Origin: Thamnaconus septentrionalis
Taxonomy: Eukaryota > Chordata > Actinopteri > Tetraodontiformes > Monacanthidae
Assembly: GCA_009823395.1 (NCBI GenBank)
Contig: CM020502.1
Location: forward strand, 30,006,444 to 30,070,443
Direction of reading: 5' to 3'
DNA: 64,000 bases
A program made the position numbers and the translations under genes. Below are positions 56,837 to 64,000 of this stretch, piece by piece. Below the pieces are notes generated by a model that was not told the DNA's origin, did not search any database, and saw nothing but the letters and a program-made list of their open reading frames with translations. Position 1 is the first letter of the stretch. The number at the start of each line of letters is the position of its first letter.

Positions 56837-57679
56837 ATGTATATAGAATGTTGCATTTAAAAGAAATCAGTGTGAAAGAAAATTTAAAAAAAAAAAAAAA
56901 ATTTGAGCTCAGAAACAAACAATGATGTGCAAAAAAATTAGAAGAAAATTAAAAAGAAATTAGAAAAAAAAACTAAACTAAACTATGACAACTTGCTGTA
57001 GCTTGTGAGCGTGGAATAGTGGATAATTAATGAATTGATTGATGGATGGATGGATGGATGGATTGATTGATTAATCACGAGACAATGTTGATTCAAAAAG
57101 GGGAGTAAAAAGAAAAAAGTGTTATTCATCATGAAAAGAGATTTCAGGCCAGGACGCACACATTGAGTGGACCAATCAGCAGAGTTAGAGGCGGGACCTA
57201 CAGCCAGTGGTCTTTTTTTGATTGGTCCAGATCTGTACTTCCAATCAGATGAGAGGAAAAGGACCAAAAATGTGACTCACCTGGTCTGATGTCACGGCCT
57301 CTTCCTCCTCCTCCACCTCCTCGTCCTCCTCCTCCACCTTCTCTCTCTCAGCAACACACGGTCCGCCCCCCCCACTCGGCCACACTTCAGAGGGACTGTG
57401 GGCGTCTCGGCAGGGAGGCCAGAGACAGACGGAGCGGACGGATGGAGGGGACATCATGTGACCTCGGAGGTGGAGATGGCGGTGGTGGCGGTGTTGATGG
57501 TCGTCTCTGATTAAATGGAGAAGGCAAAGGGCCAATCAAAGCCTTTGTCAAGGAGCGTCTCTAATCAATGAGACGGAGGATGGAGGTGGTGGAGGTGGAG
57601 GAGGAGGAGCAGAGAGAGGGATAGCAGAGGGACGAAGAAGGAATGACAGGAGAGGGAGCAGCACCAGTCACATGGTCAT

Positions 57680-57985
57680 GTATGGGTCCATTAAAGCTTT
57701 TAATCCAGCCCGTCGAACTTGAAGAAATTATATTCATAGTATGTCATCAAATGGCTTTTTTTTTTGTGTGTTTTAAGAGTCATTTCAATAAAGAGCTAAA
57801 TACTGCTTGGCTTCAAAGACACTGACATTGTTGGAACTTTGCTTTGGTTCATTTTCAATTGACATTAAAGCATGATATATATTATTTTTTACCATGAAGT
57901 GGGTCACCAAAACACTCCATACATCTGCTCTTGCTCCGGAACCCCTCCCCCTACATTTTAAGAACCCAGTAGGCCCACCCCTGCT
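57680..57985 (+). mobile_element. hAT-like MITE, family A copy, 5' end lost
   Basis: Interior ccattaaagcttttaatcca, tcaataaagagctaaatact and ctttggttcattttcaattg match the other copies. It continues beyond them through tgggtcaccaaaacactcca, shared with 54150-54175, to a terminus-like aggcccacccctg at about 57985. Confidence 0.6.
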
Positions 57986-58423
57986 CTAGGCGGTCCAGGG
58001 GTGGTTCTAGGACCTAGGTGGTTCTGGTGGTTGTTCTGTGTGGTTCTATGTGGTTCTGGTGATGGTTTTAGGTGGTTCTATGCGGTTCTGGGGTGGTTCT
58101 ATGTGGTTCTAGCTGATTCTGGGGTGGTTCTGGGGTGGTTCTATGTGGTCATGGTGCTGGTGTTCTGCTGGTATTTGTGTTGCGGTGACATCTTGATATC
58201 GCTGTTGGTTATGGAGTCGAGGTTGTTGACAGGATCATTATTCTCCTTGTCGGGTGATTGGTTCATTTTAGTCTGCGGCGGGAATTCAAAGTGACGGAGC
58301 GCAGCGGCTCGAGACGGACGAGGTGTGAAAACGTGTGAAAGGTTCGAGGCTCTGCGCCGCTGAGAGTCTTTTGGGAAAGCGAAGACAGACAGACAGACAG
58401 ACAGACAGACAGGCGTGCGATCA

Positions 58424-58461
<38 letters not shown>

Positions 58462-58585
58462 GTGGGCCTAATGCAGTGCTGCTGGGATCGTTAGCTGAGT
58501 TAACGTCCGTACACTCATCCAGAGCTACACTCTCATTCTCCACGCTTCCCCACACACACATACTGACACGGTCGCCTCTAGGACA

Positions 58586-58634
<49 letters not shown>

Positions 58635-59715
58635 TGGTGACAGACATTAAGTGTCGCCGCGTGATGGCGAGATGGTTAAAAACTCCGTCACATCAAATTA
58701 GCCTGATGACAGCAGGCCCCGCCCACCTCCACTTCCAACCTCCAATCATCTGCCCCAAAGGTCGTCACCATCACGATCCTCTCGTCTGTGTTGGGTTCTT
58801 CTTCTTCTTCTTCTCTCTTCCTCCTCCTTCTTCGCAGTTTTAAATCTTCTTCTTCTCAGCGGGGAGTCAGGTGGTGAGATTTAGGAGAAAAAAAAACAAA
58901 AACACAATTTCTCCAGTAAGTGTGTCATGTGATCAGGAGGCGGGGATGCCAGGGAAGCTGTGAAATGCCAGGATGTATTTATACCTCCGCGGTGACGGTG
59001 CCGCACCCACAACATGTTACAGCCACTTTTCCTTCCCTCCCCGCCTCCTGCTCCCCCTGCCCCTCCCTCTCTGCCCCCCGCCCTCCACCCCCTCCCCAAT
59101 CGCTGGCTCCTCGCTCCCTTTCATCCTTCCCTTTTGTTTGCGTCTCCTCCCGACTCCTGTTGTCTCCTCTCCGTCTCTCCCTGTCTGTCATCTCCTCCTC
59201 CCTCTTCTCCTCACCTGTTCCTCTCCCCTCCTCACCCATCCCTCCCCCCGTCTTCCTTCCTTCCTTCCTTCCTTCCTTCCTTTTCCTCATTTCTCTCCTC
59301 CTCTCCTCGTCCTGCTCCCCTTCCTCTCCACTCGTTTCCTCTCCTGCCCCCTTTCTCTGCCCTTCCCTTGCTCTCCTCACCCCTCCTCACCCCTCCTGTC
59401 TCCTCCTCTCCTCGTCACTCTGCCTGACAGGGCGGGAAATCACTCTCATTCCCGCCTTTAATTAGCTTTGATCAAACATGTCGCTCCCAATCAGTGCCGC
59501 CTGATTAGCGGCCAGGTAACCAGGTGACACTTTCATATCTCAAGATCACTGGCAGCTTGTGTGTGTGTATGTGTATATATGTACATATATACATATATAT
59601 ATGCATATTTTACATGTTTTTGTTTTTTATAATTGCCCATTTGCGGTAATTTTGTGTTTTAACTGTTTTACACATAGTTTGTGTGTGTGTGTTTGCCATC
59701 ACTCACTCACTCATT

Positions 59716-59772
<57 letters not shown>

Positions 59773-59787
59773 ACCCCACGCAGGGAG

Positions 59788-59935
59788 ATGGGCTGCCGGC
59801 TCCCCAAGCTGCGAAAGGCTGAGGAGCGCCAGAGTCCCGGGAACATCTACTCCACCCTGCGGCGCCCCCAGGTGGAGACCAAAGTGGGCGTGGCCTACAC
59901 CTACCACTTCCTGGACTTCCTGCTGGGGAAAGAAG
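59788..59935 (+). CDS. rftn1: Raftlin 1, first coding exon (rest beyond window)
   Basis: Lipid-raft protein that helps organise receptor signalling and TLR trafficking in lymphocytes and other cells (family knowledge). The exon 59784-59935 starts GGAG then ATG and encodes 49 codons plus one base before a GTACGA donor: MGC at the N-terminus, PGNIYSTLRRPQVETKVGVA and YTYHFLDFLLGKE. Gly2 and Cys3 are the known myristoylation and palmitoylation positions of raftlins. The block GNIYSTL is closer to RFTN1 than to RFTN2 (GKIFSTL), and the dazl neighbour agrees. The acceptor (ccccacgcag) lies 14 bp after a (GT)n microsatellite. No second exon was found in the remaining 4 kb. Confidence 0.9.
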
Positions 59936-60521
59936 GTACGACTCACCGAGCGTCATCCCTCTGTCCCGACCAGAGCGAGGTCCGGTCCGGTCCGGTCCGG
60001 TGCGTTCGCCCGTTCTCACATCTCCAGTTTTTCCCACCGCGGCCTCCAGGGGGAGCTGCCGAGCCTCCTCAGATATCTAGAGGAACAGCATGTTTTAGCC
60101 CTCTGTTTACAGCCCCCTGCTTTAAAAAAAAATGCACTCGACAATTACAAAACAATTCCCAACATAATTATTATTAGCTCTTTTCTATTAGCGTTATTTT
60201 TCGCACCTTCACACGTTTCGACGGAAGCTTCCGTCTCGCTCAGAAGGCCACCTGGGTGGTGCTGTTGTATGAGGCTGCGTTCATATCAGCTGGTATCACC
60301 TGGTTACAAAGAACATCTCAAAATAGTCGCGTCTGTTATTAAAAGAAAAATGCTTGTTGGAGTTATTTGCCTTTTTTTTTATATATATATATATTTAGTT
60401 GTTTAGTTTTGTTTGGCTTGATTAATACACCTTTAGTTTGATCGTAATATTTTGCAACCAGGTGACAAACACCGGGTGTGCTGGTCCGAAATGGCCGGGA
60501 AATTAAAACTCCCCCACACAC

Positions 60522-60564
<43 letters not shown>

Positions 60565-61246
60565 CCTCCACAGCTATAAACAGCCGGGACGAGGACCTTC
60601 CGAAACTTCCTGTGAAGTGGAGCAGATGAAAAAACTAATCCAGCAACAGCCGTCATTTATTTCATTTTATGTTTCAACTACAGAGGAATTAGCTGAACGC
60701 TCACCTCCCTCCGTAGACTTAAAATGAAAGACGCGCTGTAAAAAAAAAAAAAAAGATTATAATCTAAAAATACCGCAGCCCCTCCCCCTTCACCTCACCC
60801 GCAGCCCCACCCCTCTCACCTGACAAGCTGATGAGTTGCTTGATATCAGTCACAGCGGAGACGTTCCATCAGGGGGCGCCGAGGGAGCGGCCTGGAAAAA
60901 AAGAAGGAGGCAGTTTCACACTTAATCCAGATTAGTTGCTGCTCCTTTTTTTTCTTTTCTTTCTTTTTTCTTCCCAGCCCGTCGACTCACTCGTTCCGTT
61001 GCGTTTGCGTGAGTTTGAGCTCGTAAAGTCGCCACAGTGAGCCGCTCCAACTTTAACAAGAGGAGAGAAATGTTTACGTCAGCAACTTGTGTGTGTGCGT
61101 GTGTGTGTGTTTTAATGCCGTGAGCAACTGGAAGGCAAAAAAAAAAGTGTCTTTCTAAGCTGAATTCGTGTCTTTGTGCTGCTCCTGTTGCAGCCGTTGA
61201 GTTCAAAGAGCTTTGATTCGCGACTGTGCCCGCTGCTGTGGTCACA

Positions 61247-61279
<33 letters not shown>

Positions 61280-61411
61280 ACTACCTCTGCTGCTGCCTCT
61301 GCCGCCCTCTGACCTCTGACACTGGAGCTGGTGTCTGTTTGCATTGTATCCTGGGAATTGTGTGTTTGTTGGCTGTGTAAAATATCCAGATACTGTGTGC
61401 CATAGCTTTAT

Positions 61412-61474
<63 letters not shown>

Positions 61475-61862
61475 AGAATGATGAGAATCCTCCAGAGGCA
61501 TCTTTAATTCTAAAAATACTAAGTCGGTGATTGTGCGTGCGTATGTGTGTGTATGCTTGTGCGTGTGTGTGCGTGTGTGTGTGCACGTGTGTGTTTCTTT
61601 GCGGAGATGTGTTTGGGGGGGTGACAGAGTGAGGAGGAGGAGGAAAAAACACAGTTAATGAAGCAGGAACCCGCTGCGGATCGTTTCCTGAATCCTTTGG
61701 ATGTGAAGTTTCTGCCGGGGAGGCGGAACTAAGTGCTGTGGGGGCGGAGCTTTGAGTTGTGATTGGCCAAACTCTGTTTCTGTCATGATGATAGAGTTTA
61801 GCTCCGATGAAAGTTTTCTTTACTTTGCAACTTTTTTCAGCGTCCGCGGCTGTCTTCCAACC

Positions 61863-62022
<160 letters not shown>

Positions 62023-62348
62023 TCCTCCCTCTTCATCCCTCCGGAAGGAAAGTGGCTGGTCGCTGGCAGAGTTCAAAAGCCGTAGGGGGGAAAATGTTGC
62101 GTGCCGGAGGTCGTCAGCATGGATGATTCAGACATCAGAGCTTCTAGAGAGGAGAAATGTTCCTCGATGACATTCTTTACCATCCTGCGTAAGATCCTGC
62201 GTGAGGATCTGCAGGAGTTTGGCACAAACAACTGCGGAGGGATTGTGAGCTTGTGGAAGAGGTCGGGCTCGACGCTCTCGTTAGCGAAGGCATCAGCGGC
62301 GGAGAAAAGTGCTAATCACACAGCTGTAAATCGATACAGAGGGACACA

Positions 62349-62411
<63 letters not shown>

Positions 62412-62508
62412 TGTTATCTCTCGACTCCCAGGCTGCTGCTCTCTATGGTAAACTGAACACCTGAGCAGCTCAGAGCCTGTTTTAGGATCAAGACTGTTGC
62501 TGTGAATG

Positions 62509-62579
<71 letters not shown>

Positions 62580-62781
62580 AGATTGCCTCTCTCTCTCTCT
62601 CTCTCCTCCTCCTGTGTGTGATGGAGACGCAGAAAGTGAAGGATTCCTGCAGGATTATCTGATTGTTTGTGGAGATTGAAGAAGCTCATTCCCAGCAAGG
62701 GGATTTATTTTATTCTGTATTTGTGTGTGTGTGGGGGGGTTTTGTCCATGTGTGTGTATGTGTAGGAGGCAGATAAATGGG

Positions 62782-62852
<71 letters not shown>

Positions 62853-63118
62853 AGTCCATGACATTGAGGCAAACCCACGGTCAATTTGCCTCCGTCAATT
62901 CAATTTGGTCGACATTAACCGTGTTATTTGTGTGCCAGCGTGACACGCACGCACACGCACACACACACCCTGACATGCGTGAGGCACTGTGGACGCTGCT
63001 AATCTGAGAGAAGAGGAGCTTGACCTTTGACCCCCGGCAGGCCACATTAAAACCTGCAGGAGCTTCGGCCAATGACGAGAACCCAACCCGACCCTCCGGT
63101 GGGCGAGCGAGGAGAGAA

Positions 63119-63318
<200 letters not shown>

Positions 63319-63600
63319 CACCCCCACCGGGCGATCGAAAAAACAAACCAAAAAACATTTTGACGTTTTGAACTGACTCGGTTCAGTTACCGTGACATTG
63401 ACGGAGAGGGTAGGGCAGGGGGCGGGGTCACGCTGCTCTATTGGCCAATCAGCAGCCAGCATCCAGGTTCCAGGTCCTGTCAGTCAACTCCTCCTCTCCC
63501 TCAGTCGAACGCCTGAAATAAAAGCATCAAAAACAAAAGAACGAAAATCAGTGTCTGCAGCCTCAGGGAAGGGCATGGCTTTAGCCCCGCCCCCTTTGAA

Positions 63601-63668
63601 GCCAAACCCTCTTAGCCCCGCCCCATTTTAGTCCGCCTAAAAAGGGGGCGGGGCTAAGAGGGTTTGGC
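63601..63668. repeat. Perfect 24-bp inverted repeat with 20-bp loop
   Basis: Arms 63601-63624 and 63645-63668 are exact reverse complements. Each contains a GC-box (ccccgcccc / ggggcgggg). The loop itself has further near-palindromic bases (attttag...ctaaaaa), so a hairpin of about 30 bp is possible. A third GC-box lies just upstream at about 63584. Confidence 0.95.
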
Positions 63669-63917
63669 AAGCCGCAAGGGGCCGGATTGGAGTGTGTGTG
63701 TGTGTGTAGTCAGAGGTGTGAGAGAGGGAGGGGGAGCGAGGGAGAGAAAGAGGAGTGCAGCAGGATGTGTGAGGACGGAGGCGGCGAGGTGCGAAGTCAT
63801 GTGACTCACGCCGCTCTGGGCAGACAGACAGACAGACGGACGGACGGACGGAAGGCGAAGGAAGCCAAACTTCGAGATGCCCCGCAGAGAGCAACGCCCA
63901 CTCAGCTTGTTAAATAG

Positions 63918-63960
<43 letters not shown>

Positions 63961-64000
63961 CGAGTGTGCGCGTGCGACGCCAGCGGATAACCTGAGTGGA

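Larger units (their letters stand above)
52457..59783. other. Probable rftn1 5' intron, repeat-rich
   Basis: No exon recognised. Contents: (CA)n 52704-52738; purine-rich (GGA)n-like 52885-53100 and 54985-55200; dispersed repeat D inverted at 53490-53765; hAT family-A copies at about 53855-54130 and 57680-57985; (TA)n 56795-56828; GGTTCT-rich satellite-like stretch 58005-58160; (ACAG)n 58383-58412; (CA)n 58424-58456 and 58589-58630; pyrimidine-rich 59015-59410 including (CTTC)n 59256-59282; (GT)n 59716-59769. Much of 55.2-57.3 kb looks unique but unassigned. Confidence 0.55.

Overview
The window is nuclear DNA from a teleost fish. The evidence is split, GC-rich exons with GT/GC-AG introns, very dense dinucleotide and trinucleotide microsatellites, and several hAT-type MITE and LINE families of a kind common in teleosts. 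The gene set is what one expects around the vertebrate DAZL locus. I did not identify the species; a percomorph is a reasonable guess.

Layout from left to right. plcl2 (minus strand, about 710-11867) encodes the catalytically inactive phospholipase C-like 2 protein (PRIP2). Its first 775 codons are here in six exons, and the C2 and C-terminal exons lie beyond base 1. A repeat-filled spacer (about 11.9-15.1 kb) follows. Then comes a complete axonemal inner-arm dynein heavy chain of the DNAH7 type (minus strand, 15143 to about 45 kb). I resolved it into about 60 exons; the 57 exons from 43165 to the stop sum to 11,592 nt, exactly 3,864 codons with all phases consistent. Head to head with it is dazl (plus strand, 46641-49643, 219 aa), the germ-cell RNA-binding protein, with a long candidate 3' UTR ending near 51.64 kb. 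A GC-rich candidate promoter/first exon at about 52.0-52.46 kb leads to the first coding exon of rftn1 (raftlin; plus strand, 59788-59935). The rest of the window is rftn1 intron sequence.

The order plcl2 - dazl - rftn1, with these orientations, matches human 3p24 (PLCL2-DAZL-RFTN1). The dynein between plcl2 and dazl is unexpected, because human DNAH7 lies in the paralogous block 2q32-33 with RFTN2, BOLL and PLCL1. The window may therefore keep an ancestral linkage that tetrapods split, or carry a hidden ohnolog.

The genes do not form a pathway: PRIP2 scaffolds phosphoinositide/GABA-A signalling, DNAH7 drives cilia and flagella, Dazl controls germ-cell mRNA translation and raftlin organises lipid rafts. 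dnah7 and dazl do share one short intergenic region that holds an RFX X-box-like site. The other notable theme is microsatellites sitting directly on splice sites in plcl2, dnah7 and dazl. I found no RNA genes, CRISPR arrays or viral genes.
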